Positions 48,009-56,371 are shown, numbered from the stretch's first letter. The stretch: DNA of 64,000 nucleotides from JAAYEA01 sp012689325 (GCA_036841525.1 DAITVZ010000015.1:9916-73915), one strand, 5' to 3'. Notes: a model not told the origin generated them from the sequence alone. Numbers and translations: made by a program.

Positions 48009-49799
48009 ATGGAGAGGCCCGACGAAGGAACCGGCCCCCGCCTCACCGTGGAGCGCCTGACCTGCCGGATCACCTTGCCGGAGGGGCTGGCGCTCCCGCT
48101 GGCCGCGCGCGAGCGGATCGTCCGCATCGCCGAGCGGGAGCTGCCGGGGGCCTGCGCCAAGCTCCTGGACCGCCTGCCCGACCAGGGCGCCGTCTACCGC
48201 ATCCGCCGCCTGCAACTGGACCTCTGGGCCAACCTGGAGGAGGCGCTGGAGGCGCAGATCGCCGAGCGCTGGGCGAGCCTGCTGGTGACCGGCGCGGCGC
48301 GGGCCATCGCCCGGGGTCTCCCCAGCCAGGTGCGCCGGTTCGACTCCGCGCAACACCTAGTGGCCAGCTTCTTGGGGGACTTGGTGGACGGGAGCGCCTG
48401 GAGCCAGTGGTATTATGACGAGTTCCGGGCGCTGGAGCCGCTGCCCCTGCCGCGGCTCGCCCTGGAGCTGCTGGCCCCGCGCCCCGGCTGGATCGCCCCC
48501 ACCCTGCGGGCGCTGGGCGAGCGCGGCCGCCTGGACCCGCTGCTGGAGCGCTGGGGCGAGCGCGAGATCGCCGCGCTCTGGCGGGCGCTGGGCTTTCCCG
48601 GCGCCCCGGCGCTGGCCCCGCGCGCCGCCGAGGAGATGCCCGCGCTGCGAGCGGCCTGGGAGGCCGCCGCGCTCTCGGGCGGCGCCGATGCCGACGCCCG
48701 GGCCCGGGACCGGCTGCGGCTCTGGCTGGCGCTGGCCGAGCGCGACCCTTCCCGCGCCCTGGACCCCGACTTCGGCGCGCTGGCCCACGCCGCCGTGGAG
48801 CTGGCGAGCTGGCTGCGCGAGACGCCCGAGCTGGCGCCGCTGCTGTGGATAGAGACCGCGCCCGATCCGGCGCTCGCCCGGCGCTCCCCCTGGTGGCCCG
48901 AGCTCGCCGCCTCCCCCGCCGGGCGCCGGACGCTGGCGCAACTGGCGGCGGTCGTGCGGGGCCGGGCCGAGCCCGCGGCCCGCGCGGACGGCTGGGCGCT
49001 GGCCAGCCCGGTGGGCGGGGCGTTCCTGTTGGTCCCCGCCTTGGCCGAGCTGGGGCTGTGGGCGCGCTGGCGGGACGAGTTGGGCGAGCCCGCCGCCCGC
49101 CGCTGCCTCTTTATCCTGGCGCTCAAGGCGCTGGGGCGGGAACGGGCCCCGCTGCACCAGGGCGATCCCTTGCTGGCCGCCCTGGCCGGGCTGGACGAGC
49201 CGCCCGTCGCAGACCTGCGGCGCGCGCCCGAGCCCGATGGCCCCGCCGGGGCCTGGGCCTGGCGGCTGCCCGCCGCCGGACGCTGGCAGGCGCCGCGGTT
49301 GCAGGCGGCGATGGTTGGGAAGCTGCGGGTTATCCGGGAGGGGACGACGGGGTGCTGGCTGGGCGCCTGGCCCGGCCCGGCGCCCGACCCGCGCGCCGTG
49401 ATCGACGGGTGGCCGGGGCTGGCCGGCGCGCCGCTGGCGGAGCCCGATGCGGCCGCCCAGCAGGCGCTGGAGGCCGAGGCGCGCCACCTGCAATTGGGCC
49501 AAGGGCTGGGCTATCCCTGGCTGACGCCCTCGCTGGATGCGGCGCTCTCCGCCGCGGCCTCGCTGGCGCTGCGGCGGCTGGCGGCGATGCTGCCCGGCCT
49601 GGGGCAGGCCAGCCCGGCCTATCTGGCCCGGCAGTTCCTGGCCCAGCCGGCGACCCTGCGCGCCGGAGGGGACGCCTGGACCGTGCGCTTGAGCGGCGGC
49701 CCGCTGGCGGTGGTGTTGCGCCTCGCCCCCCTGCCCGAGGTGGTGGAGGCGCCCTGGCTGCCGCGGCCGCTGCGCCTGACCCTGGCGCGGGAGGGCTAG
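48009..49799 (+). CDS. CIS tape-measure-family protein (CIS_TMP type)
   Basis: 596 aa, ATG 48009 behind GAGGAGG. The opening fits proteins named contractile-injection-system tape measure: LTVERLTCRITLPEGLALPL, RIAERELPGACAKLLDRLP and VYRIRRLQLDLWANLEEAL. Then comes a long helical, Leu/Ala/Arg-rich body with WxxL units, without membrane segments. It would set tube length or act in assembly. Last gene of the locus, 13 bases after the previous one. Confidence 0.65.
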   Translation: MERPDEGTGPRLTVERLTCRITLPEGLALPLAARERIVRIAERELPGACAKLLDRLPDQGAVYRIRRLQLDLWANLEEALEAQIAERWASLLVTGAARAIARGLPSQVRRFDSAQHLVASFLGDLVDGSAWSQWYYDEFRALEPLPLPRLALELLAPRPGWIAPTLRALGERGRLDPLLERWGEREIAALWRALGFPGAPALAPRAAEEMPALRAAWEAAALSGGADADARARDRLRLWLALAERDPSRALDPDFGALAHAAVELASWLRETPELAPLLWIETAPDPALARRSPWWPELAASPAGRRTLAQLAAVVRGRAEPAARADGWALASPVGGAFLLVPALAELGLWARWRDELGEPAARRCLFILALKALGRERAPLHQGDPLLAALAGLDEPPVADLRRAPEPDGPAGAWAWRLPAAGRWQAPRLQAAMVGKLRVIREGTTGCWLGAWPGPAPDPRAVIDGWPGLAGAPLAEPDAAAQQALEAEARHLQLGQGLGYPWLTPSLDAALSAAASLALRRLAAMLPGLGQASPAYLARQFLAQPATLRAGGDAWTVRLSGGPLAVVLRLAPLPEVVEAPWLPRPLRLTLAREG

Positions 49800-49845
49800 G
49801 CTGGCCTTCGCGGAACCGGAGGCCTGGACCAGGGCAGGGCGCCCG

Positions 49846-50757
49846 TTAACACCGCCAGCGATCCAGCGTCATCTCGACCGCGTCGATGTCCCGCTCCAAC
49901 TCGCTCTGCACGCCGCCGAGCAGCCGGTGGAGCTGCTTGAGCTGCGCCAGCACCCGGGGCAGCGCCCGCGTCTCCGCCTCGCCCGCCGGGGCGCGCGCGT
50001 CCAGCCGGTCGGCGCGGATCGCCTCGTAGAGCCGGGCCGTGGCTCGGGACGGCTCGACGTCGAGCTCTGCCCGCAGCGCCGTCGCGCAACGGCGGTACTG
50101 GCGCAGCGCTTCGCTGCGGTCGCCCGCCAGGTAGTACAGCCGCATGACCTGGCGATGGGCCCGCTCGTGCGCCCGGTCGTAGCTCAGGATCCTGTTGGCG
50201 TAAGCCAGCCCGGCCTCGTACTCCTGGCCCGCCTCGCAGCATTGCACCAGCTTGTCCAGCATCGCCAGGTACAGGTTCTGCAGCCGCTCGCGCTCAAAGA
50301 GGCACCAATCCTCATAGCAGCCTTCCAGCAGGTCGCCGCGATAGACCTGCGCCGCCCGCCGGAGCGCCTCGGCGCAGTCGGGCGGGAGCTGGTTGCCCGG
50401 CCGGCCCCGCGCCGACTCGGCGGCCTCCTCCAACACGGCGACGTCGATCCACAGGTCCAGGCCGGGATTGAGCTGGATCCAATCCGGCTCGGCCAGCAGC
50501 AGCGGCTCCGCGGAGCCGTCCAGGTGCTCCTGCACCGCCGAGTTGATCTGCCAGAGCGCCTGGCGCAGGCACTTTCTGGATTGGCCAGTGGGACAGTCGC
50601 CCCAGATCAGGGCGGCCAGGGCCTCGCGAGAGTGGGGGCGATCGCGGCGGATCAGCAGGTAAGCCAGCAGCTCGCGCAGCTTGGTCTCGAGGCCAAGCTC
50701 GCCGCGGTCCGATTGCATGCCGAACTTGCCCAAAAGGTTCACGCGCACCGTGCTCAT
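49846..50757 (-). CDS. Winged-helix/BTAD (SARP-like) transcriptional regulator
   Basis: 303 aa. Residues about 1-95 are an OmpR-like winged helix (VRVNLLGKFGMQSDRGELGL, LRELLAYLLIRRDRPHSREA, RKCLRQALWQINSAV). Residues about 100-245 are a bacterial transcriptional activation domain of TPR type (AYANRILSYDRAHERAHRQV, YYLAGDRSEALRQYRRCATAL). The C-terminal 50 residues form a coiled coil (LKQLHRLLGGVQSELERDID). It converges on the last CIS gene with 46 bp between stops. Control of the CIS locus or of the divergent membrane gene is possible. Neither is shown by the sequence. Confidence 0.88.
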   Translation of the reverse strand: MSTVRVNLLGKFGMQSDRGELGLETKLRELLAYLLIRRDRPHSREALAALIWGDCPTGQSRKCLRQALWQINSAVQEHLDGSAEPLLLAEPDWIQLNPGLDLWIDVAVLEEAAESARGRPGNQLPPDCAEALRRAAQVYRGDLLEGCYEDWCLFERERLQNLYLAMLDKLVQCCEAGQEYEAGLAYANRILSYDRAHERAHRQVMRLYYLAGDRSEALRQYRRCATALRAELDVEPSRATARLYEAIRADRLDARAPAGEAETRALPRVLAQLKQLHRLLGGVQSELERDIDAVEMTLDRWRC

Positions 50758-50963
50758 GCTCGATCCTCCTCGACCGCCCAGCTCGCGCTGTCGCCGTGTT
50801 GGGCGGCGGCGGAGCGGCGGTCAGGTCGCTAGCCGGGGCATGACCAACGCTGGCATTTTTGGCGGGTCCGTGGCGGCGAAGGATGCTGGCAGGGATGACG
50901 ATGGGGTGTGGGATATAGCGTGGGACAAAGCATCAGGGGGCTAGGCGATATCGTCCCAAGAGT

Positions 50964-50992
50964 ATTGTAACACAGGTTGATTCCACTGTCAA
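50964..50992 (-). promoter_or_regulatory. Promoter of the BTAD regulator gene
   Basis: Minus strand: TTGACA (50992-50987), 17-bp spacer, TACAAT (50969-50964). It leaves a leader of about 200 nt before the regulator start. Confidence 0.75.
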
Positions 50993-51023
50993 TCCGGAAT
51001 GGACCAAGTGGGATTCGAAATCA

Positions 51024-51052
51024 TTGACAGCCCGCGTTGCCTGAGGTATAAT
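51024..51052 (+). promoter_or_regulatory. Consensus promoter, divergent from the regulator promoter
   Basis: TTGACA (51024-51029), 17-bp spacer, TATAAT (51047-51052). It drives the gene at 51328 after a leader of about 270 nt. The two divergent -35 boxes are 31 bp apart, so one bound regulator could act on both. Confidence 0.8.
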
Positions 51053-51327
51053 AGCGGTGGTGCTTGTTCGCACCCTCATCGTTGCGCCGAACTCCTCGCA
51101 CACTCGTCGCTCGCCCAGCGGCACACGCTATCCCTCCCCTCCCGCCCGCCGGGTGTATGGCGCGCCCGCGCAGAGCAGGTCGCGATCCGGCCCCCGATTC
51201 CAGGCGTCGCGCGGCCCGTCGGGCCGGCCCGACCGCGGCCCGTTGCCGAGAGGCTGCCGAGCCCGCGCAGCGATTGGCGCTGCCAACGGGCTGGTGGGTA
51301 TGGCTCATTGGCAAAAGGAGGGTTCCC

Positions 51328-51738
51328 ATGTCGCGTCGTATCGTGTCCGGTCGGGGCCAGCCGCTCCTGAGCGCGGGCCCGGTGGACGGCTATTTCGACA
51401 AGGTGGTCAAGTACATCCCGGCGGACGTGATCGCCGCCTGGACCGCGGCAACCGGCCTCATCGATGGCGCGGTCGACGTGCCGAGCGACCTGCTGCTTTG
51501 GCTCGTCTTTGCCGTGGGGGCGATCTTTACCGCCATCTGGACGTTCAGGCAGACCCAGGAGCCGCCCAAGGGCCCGGCCGTCACGCAGACGGTCATCGCC
51601 ACCGGCGCCTTTGTGATCTGGGTCGCGGCGCTGGGCGGGCCGTTCGCCACGTTGGGCGGCTGGAGCCCGGTCTATGGCTCGCTGCTGCTCATCGTCTACA
51701 CGCTGGGGGTTGGCCTGGTGAGCCCGCCCGAGGGATAG
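51328..51738 (+). CDS. Small three-helix membrane protein
   Basis: 136 aa, ATG 51328 behind AAAAGGAGGG. A soluble N-terminus (VDGYFDKVVKYIPADVIAAW) precedes three membrane segments: LLLWLVFAVGAIFTAIW, VIATGAFVIWVAALGGPF and YGSLLLIVYTLGVGLV. The long leader between promoter and start is unusual and may hold regulation. Opening with residues that could sit at the membrane face, it might be an anchor or sensor. The family is not recognised. Confidence 0.75.
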   Translation: MSRRIVSGRGQPLLSAGPVDGYFDKVVKYIPADVIAAWTAATGLIDGAVDVPSDLLLWLVFAVGAIFTAIWTFRQTQEPPKGPAVTQTVIATGAFVIWVAALGGPFATLGGWSPVYGSLLLIVYTLGVGLVSPPEG

Positions 51739-51760
51739 GGCGTAGCGCGGCTCGCAGATC

Positions 51761-51793
51761 GCGGTAGGGGCAATCCATGAATTGCCCTACCGC
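51761..51793. terminator. GTAGGGGC-family hairpin between convergent genes
   Basis: GCGGTAGGGGCAAT (51761-51774) pairs with ATTGCCCTACCGC (51781-51793) with one bulged G. It lies between the convergent membrane protein and lipoprotein genes and could serve both. Confidence 0.6.
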
Positions 51794-51803
51794 GCCCCGC
51801 CCC

Positions 51804-52804
51804 TTACCCGCACGCGGCGAGGTTGCCGGCCTCGTCAAAGCACTGCCAATGCGCCTCGTCGAACACCTCCAGGCGCATCTTGGCGACGTACTCGTCCAGC
51901 TCGCAAAAGGAAGCAAAGGTGATGGTGATCGACGCGCCGGGCGCCAGCTCAAAGAGCACGCCCAGGTGCAGATAGTAACAGGTCACCAGCTCGCGCCCGC
52001 CGTTGGAGTAAAAGACCGGGTACCAGTCCTCCGGCGTGATCGCCTTGCTGCCGGTGTTGGTGAGCGTCAGCTCCAGGTTGAACTTGCGCACCGCCGACTT
52101 GTCGTCGAAGGAGCCACAGCCGCCCTGCGGGCGCCCCCACCGCTCGTAGCGCATCCCCGCCAGCTTCATCGTGACGGCCTGCGGAGGGGTGGCGGTGGGC
52201 CGCGGCTTGGGCGTGGAGGTCGGCGGCGCGGCGGTCGTGTTCGTCGGCAGCGGCGTATCGGTGGGCGCGGCCGTCGCCGTGGCGCTGGGGATCGCCTGGG
52301 CCGTGGCGGTGAGCTGCGCGGAGAACTGCGAGAGCGCCGTGGCGATGGCGGCGGCCTGCACCGCGGCGATATCCACCGTGGGCGGCGGCGTCTGCGTGGG
52401 CGGGACGGGCGTGGGCGAGGGGGGCTGGGTCGGCGGCGCCACGGTCGGCGGCGCCACGGTCGGCGGCGCCNNNNNNNNNNNNNNNNNNNNNNNNNNNNNN
52501 NNNNNNNNNNNNNNNNNNNNNNNNNNNNNNNNNNNNNNNNNNNNNNNNNNNNNNNNNNNNNNNNNNNNNNCGAGGGGGGCTGGGTCGGCGGCGCCACGGT
52601 CGGCGGCGCCACGGTCGGCGGCGCCGGGGTAAAGGTCGGCGTGATGGCGGCGAGGCGGGCGGCCTCCACCTGGGCCAGCACCGTGGCCGCGGCGGCGGTC
52701 TGCACGGCGGCAATGTCGATGGTCGGCGGGGGGACGGGGGTGGGGGCGCAGGCGGCCAGGGTCACGGTCGCCCACAGCAGCGCCAGCAGACGGCGAGCAT
52801 CCAT
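51804..52804 (-). CDS. Pro/Thr-rich lipoprotein interrupted by a false assembly gap
   Basis: ATG 52804 behind AAGGAGG. The lipoprotein signal has its Cys at residue 19 (WATVTLAACA). Then comes a repeated unit (PTIDIAAVQTAAAATVLAQ and later PTVDIAAVQAAAIATALSQ), a linker of APPTV repeats, a Thr/Pro linker and a C-terminal beta domain (KFNLELTLTNTGSKAITPED ... FELAPGASITITFASFCEL). As given, the N- and C-terminal halves are in different frames across the N run 52471-52570. Deleting the 100 N plus one copy of the 55-bp flanking repeat (155 bp) restores a single 281-codon frame. Surface lipoprotein, function unknown. Confidence 0.8.
52471..52570. other. 100-N scaffold gap, probably false
   Basis: Bases 52416-52470 and 52571-52625 are identical over 55 bp. 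Removing the gap and one copy repairs the reading frame of the lipoprotein. The real sequence therefore probably has no gap here. Confidence 0.85.
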
Positions 52805-52927
52805 GGGGGTTCCTCCTTGCGTGCCGATCCTGGGTCCCCTGGCCGCCGCGCCCGGCCCGGCGCATTTCCCTGTCCCTGGGATGGGCCGGCTCGGCTGGCA
52901 AACGGACCCTACGCTCGATTTGCGCAC

Positions 52928-52956
52928 AGTGTAACACGGGGTCAAGGAGGCGTCAA
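52928..52956 (-). promoter_or_regulatory. Promoter of the lipoprotein gene
   Basis: Minus strand: TTGACG (52956-52951), 17-bp spacer, TACACT (52933-52928), about 120 bases before the start codon. Confidence 0.65.
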
Positions 52957-52964
52957 GGAGGGCG

Positions 52965-53050
52965 CGCTTATCGCGAATCGCGTATCGCTAATCGTAGGAC
53001 CGGAGTTGGTTGTGTCCGGCGATCTGCGATATGCGATCTGCGATTGGCGA
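52965..53050. repeat. GCGATA/GCGATT imperfect palindromic repeat
   Basis: GCGCTTATCGCGAATCGCGTATCGCTAATCG-type sequence and, to the right, CGATCTGCGATATGCGATCTGCGATTGGCGATTAGCGC form an imperfect inverted repeat. A shorter relative lies at about 15685-15708. Confidence 0.6.
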
Positions 53051-54088
53051 TTAGCGCCGATACACCGGCACCTGTTGCGCGCGCCCCGCGTTCAGCGCCT
53101 CCACCGCCGCCAGCGTCGCCGCGGTGGAATTCGCCCCGTCGTAGAGGTCGCAGCGGGGCGGGCGGTCCTCGGCGATGGCCGCCAGCCAGTCGGCGATCTC
53201 GGGGTCGTAGGCGTGGCCCGTCACCCGCGGCGCCTCCACCGGCTGAAAGGCGGGATGCACGTCGGCCTCGTCGCGGGCCAGCGCCGCCTGGTCGCGCTCC
53301 ACCGTGCCGCGCGTGCCATAGACCCGCAGGTTGTAATAGGGCGGCATGGCCAGCCGGGGGGCATAGAGCGCCGCCACCTTGGCCACGGCGCCGGTGTCGA
53401 AGCGAAAGAGCGCCACCTGGCAATCGTCCTGGCGCATCGCCGGAAAGGCGACGTGGTTGGACCAGCCGGTCACCTCCACCACCTGCGCGCCGCTGAACCA
53501 GCGCAGCAGGTCCAGCGGGTGGCTCCCCCCGCCCACCAAGGGCTTTTCATATTCCAGGTACCAGTTGACCCCCGTGGCGGCGTCGGTCTGCCCGGCCTGG
53601 TAGAGGAGGTTGTGGATATAGTCGCCCTCCAGGTAATAGAGCTGGCCCAGCGCCCCCTCGCGGCAGAGGCGGTGGATCGCCTCCATGACGGGGTTGAAGC
53701 GGAGGATATACCCCACCGCCAGCTTGAGCCGGGGGTCGGCGGCGCGGGCGGCGTCCACCATCCGCTCCACCTGGGCGATGTCGTTGGCCAGCGGCTTTTC
53801 CACCAGGATGTGCTTTCCCGCGCGGACGGCGGCGATGAAGGGGTCGGCGTGAAAGGCGTCGCCGGTGTTGATGCTCACCGCCTCGATGTCCGGCTGGGCG
53901 ACGAGCTCCTCGGCGTGGGCATAGGCGCGGGCCACGCCAAAGCGCTCCGCCGCCTCGGCCAGCCGCCGCGGGTTGGCGTCGCAGAGCGCGACGATCTCGG
54001 AGCGGCCCTGGGAGACGCCCACCCGCTGGTGGGCCTCCAGGTGGGCCAGGCCGTTGTGCCCCAGCCCGATCATGCCGACACGGATCAT
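53051..54088 (-). CDS. Gfo/Idh/MocA family oxidoreductase
   Basis: NAD(P)-dependent sugar or cyclitol dehydrogenase-like protein (345 aa). The start is put at ATG 54088 behind GGAGG. Rossmann motif MIRVGMIGLGHNGLAHLEAH, the family motif ILVEKPLANDIAQ (about residue 95) with the Lys, then VGYILRFNPVMEAIHRL and GGGSHPLDLLRWFSG, where His and Asp complete the usual active site. The substrate is unknown. Terminator hairpins separate it from glnS, so it is probably a separate unit. Confidence 0.9.
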   Translation of the reverse strand: MIRVGMIGLGHNGLAHLEAHQRVGVSQGRSEIVALCDANPRRLAEAAERFGVARAYAHAEELVAQPDIEAVSINTGDAFHADPFIAAVRAGKHILVEKPLANDIAQVERMVDAARAADPRLKLAVGYILRFNPVMEAIHRLCREGALGQLYYLEGDYIHNLLYQAGQTDAATGVNWYLEYEKPLVGGGSHPLDLLRWFSGAQVVEVTGWSNHVAFPAMRQDDCQVALFRFDTGAVAKVAALYAPRLAMPPYYNLRVYGTRGTVERDQAALARDEADVHPAFQPVEAPRVTGHAYDPEIADWLAAIAEDRPPRCDLYDGANSTAATLAAVEALNAGRAQQVPVYRR

Positions 54089-54104
54089 GGTGTGCCTCCA
54101 CATA

Positions 54105-54136
54105 AAAGCGCCCGGCGTCATCCGACGTCGGGCGCT
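54105..54136 (-). terminator. Intrinsic terminator after glnS
   Basis: AGCGCCCGGCGTC (54107-54119) and GACGTCGGGCGCT (54124-54136) pair with one mismatch and are followed on the minus strand by a short T-run. Confidence 0.75.
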
Positions 54137-54140
54137 CGTG

Positions 54141-55808
54141 TTAGCCCTGTCCCGCGATCTTGGCCCAGGTGTCGCGGAGCCCCACCGTCTGGTTGAACAC
54201 CGGCCGCCCCGGCGTCGAGTCGGGGTCGACGCAGAAATACCCCTGGCGCTCGAACTGGTAGCTGCTGCCCGCCGGCGCGTCGGCCAGGCTCGGCTCCACG
54301 TAGCACCCCTCCAGCACCGTGCGCGACTCCAGGTTGACGTTCTCCAGCGGATCGCCCTCGTCGGGGTTCTCCACCTTGAACAGCCGGTCGTAGAGCCGCA
54401 CCTCCGCCGGGACGGCGCTCTCCGCCGAGACCCAGTGGATGGTCCCGCGGACCTTGCGCCCGTCGGGGGCGTCGCCGCCGCGGGTGGCCGGGTCGTAGGT
54501 GCAATGCAGCGCCGTCACCTCGCCGTTGGCGTCCTTGTCCACGCCCACGCAGGTGACGAAATAGGCGTAGCGCAGCCGGACCTCGCGCCCGGGCCCCAGC
54601 CGGAAGAACTTGGACGGCGGGTTCTCCATGAAATCCTCCCGCTCGATCCACAGCTCGCGGGAGAAGGGCACCTGCCGCGTGCCCCGCTCGGGATAGCTGG
54701 GGTGGTGGTAGGCGGTCATCTGCTCCACCTGCCCCTCGGGGTAATTGTCGATGATCACCTTGAGCGGGCGCAGCACGCCCATGACCCGCGGCGCGCGGTT
54801 GTCCAGGTCCTGGCGCACGAAATGCTCCAGCATGGCCACGTCGATCAGGCTGTTGGCCTTGGAGACGCCGATGGCGTCGCAAAAGGCGCGGATGGACTCG
54901 GGCGTATAGCCCCGGCGGCGCAGCCCGGCCAGCGTGGGCATCCGCGGGTCGTCCCAGCCGGAGGCGATCCCCGCCTGGATCAGCGGCAGCAGGCGGCGCT
55001 TGCGCACCGTGGTGTAGCTCAGGAACAGCCGCGAGAACTCGTACTGGTGCGAGCGAAAGACGTCCAGCGTCTCCAGGTACCAGTCGTAGAGCTCGCGGTT
55101 GTTCTCAAACTCCAAGCTGCACAGCGAGTGGGTGATCCCCTCCAACGAGTCGGAGAGGCAGTGGGTAAAGTCGTACATCGGATAGATGCACCACTGGTCG
55201 CCCAGCCGCTGGTGCGGGACCTTGAGGATGCGATAGATCACCGGGTCGCGCATGAGAAAGTTGGGCGAGGCCATGTCGATCTTGGCGCGGAGGGTGCGGG
55301 AGCCCTCGTCGAACTCGCCGGCGCGCATCCGCGCAAAGAGGTCGAGGTTCTCCTCCACCGAGCGGTTGCGGTAGGGGCTCTCGCGCCCCGGCTCGCTGGC
55401 GGTGCCGCGGTACTCGCGCATCTCGTTGGGGCTCAGGTCGCAGACGTAGGCCTTGCCCATCTTGATGAGCTGGACGGCATAGGCGTAGAGGTGCTCGAAA
55501 TAGTCCGAGGCGTAATATTCGCGGTCGCCCCAGTCGAACCCCAGCCAGTGGATGTCGCGCTTCATGGACTCGACGTATTCCATGTCCTCTTTGCTGGGGT
55601 TGGTGTCATCGAAGCGGAGGTTGGTGAGCCCGCCATAGTCGGCGGCGACGCCGAAATCGATGCAGATCGCCTTGGCGTGGCCGATGTGGAGGTAGCCATT
55701 CGGCTCCGGAGGGAAGCGGGTGTGCACGCGGCCCCCATGCTTGTTGCTGCGGAGGTCCTGCTCCACGATGGTGCGGATAAAGTCTTTCGGCTCGGTTGGC
55801 TCTGGCAT
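54141..55808 (-). CDS. glnS: Glutaminyl-tRNA synthetase
   Basis: Class I synthetase that charges tRNA-Gln (555 aa). The start is set at ATG 55808 (MPEPTEPKDFIRTIVEQDL) behind a GGGAGGGAGG site. HIGH motif in RFPPEPNGYLHIGHAKAIC. GlnRS-specific FDDTNPSKEDMEYVES follows, then WCIYPMYDFTHCLSDSLEGI and the C-terminal anticodon-binding beta-barrels. The KMSKS-equivalent reads TTVRKRRLL where most bacterial enzymes have TVMSKRKLL. GlnRS in bacteria is typical of lineages that acquired it from eukaryotes. Other bacteria use GluRS plus GatCAB. Confidence 0.94.
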   Translation of the reverse strand: MPEPTEPKDFIRTIVEQDLRSNKHGGRVHTRFPPEPNGYLHIGHAKAICIDFGVAADYGGLTNLRFDDTNPSKEDMEYVESMKRDIHWLGFDWGDREYYASDYFEHLYAYAVQLIKMGKAYVCDLSPNEMREYRGTASEPGRESPYRNRSVEENLDLFARMRAGEFDEGSRTLRAKIDMASPNFLMRDPVIYRILKVPHQRLGDQWCIYPMYDFTHCLSDSLEGITHSLCSLEFENNRELYDWYLETLDVFRSHQYEFSRLFLSYTTVRKRRLLPLIQAGIASGWDDPRMPTLAGLRRRGYTPESIRAFCDAIGVSKANSLIDVAMLEHFVRQDLDNRAPRVMGVLRPLKVIIDNYPEGQVEQMTAYHHPSYPERGTRQVPFSRELWIEREDFMENPPSKFFRLGPGREVRLRYAYFVTCVGVDKDANGEVTALHCTYDPATRGGDAPDGRKVRGTIHWVSAESAVPAEVRLYDRLFKVENPDEGDPLENVNLESRTVLEGCYVEPSLADAPAGSSYQFERQGYFCVDPDSTPGRPVFNQTVGLRDTWAKIAGQG

Positions 55809-55902
55809 GGTCGTCCTCCCTCCCCTGGCGGGATGGATAATGACCATGGATTATACACCCGGACGGGGGAATCTGCAACGCGCGCGTTCGCGCCGCGCGG
55901 AT

Positions 55903-55931
55903 TTGACATATCTCCCGCACCGCCCTACACT
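55903..55931 (+). promoter_or_regulatory. Promoter of the small membrane protein gene
   Basis: TTGACA (55903-55908), 17-bp spacer, TACACT (55926-55931), 36 bases before the start codon. Confidence 0.75.
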
Positions 55932-55966
55932 GCCCACAGGAGTGCTGGAGCCAAAGGAGGCGGGGA

Positions 55967-56371
55967 ATGAACCATCGCGAGGTGCGGAAGGTGTTCCTGG
56001 TGCATTGGATCATGGCGGGGATCCTGGGGCTGGTGCTCTGGGTGATCCCCGGGCGGTTCCTGCAGGCGCTGGGCTGGGCGCCCATCGACCCGATCCTCAG
56101 CCGGCTGCTGGGGGCGGCGCTCTTGGCGCTGGGCTGGGCCTCGTTCCTGGGCTGGCGCGCCAAGGCCGGCGCCTGCACGGGGGCGCTCATCCAGATGGAG
56201 CTGGTCTACACCGTCCTGGGCGCCGTGGCGGTGCTGCGCCACCTGCTCGTGGCCCATTGGCCGTGGATGGTCTGGCTGCTCTTTGTGGTGCTGGCGGGCT
56301 GGGCGGTCGCGTGGGCCTGGTGCGCGCTCTGGGGCATGCGCCGCCAGGGCGACGCCCCGACCAGCGCCTGA
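55967..56371 (+). CDS. Four-helix membrane protein of unknown function
   Basis: 134 aa, ATG 55967 behind AAAGGAGG. Four membrane segments: VHWIMAGILGLVLWVIPG, LLGAALLALGWASFLGW, LIQMELVYTVLGAVAVL and MVWLLFVVLAGWAVAWAW. Short loops, charged ends. Size and pattern fit small membrane proteins of the DUF4345/DoxX-like group, but no family motif is certain. Confidence 0.78.
   Translation: MNHREVRKVFLVHWIMAGILGLVLWVIPGRFLQALGWAPIDPILSRLLGAALLALGWASFLGWRAKAGACTGALIQMELVYTVLGAVAVLRHLLVAHWPWMVWLLFVVLAGWAVAWAWCALWGMRRQGDAPTSA

Noticed and set aside
52166..52945. Separate gene for the N-terminal half of the lipoprotein
   Set aside because: Explained by the false 155-bp insertion. The C-terminal half continues it in the repaired frame.
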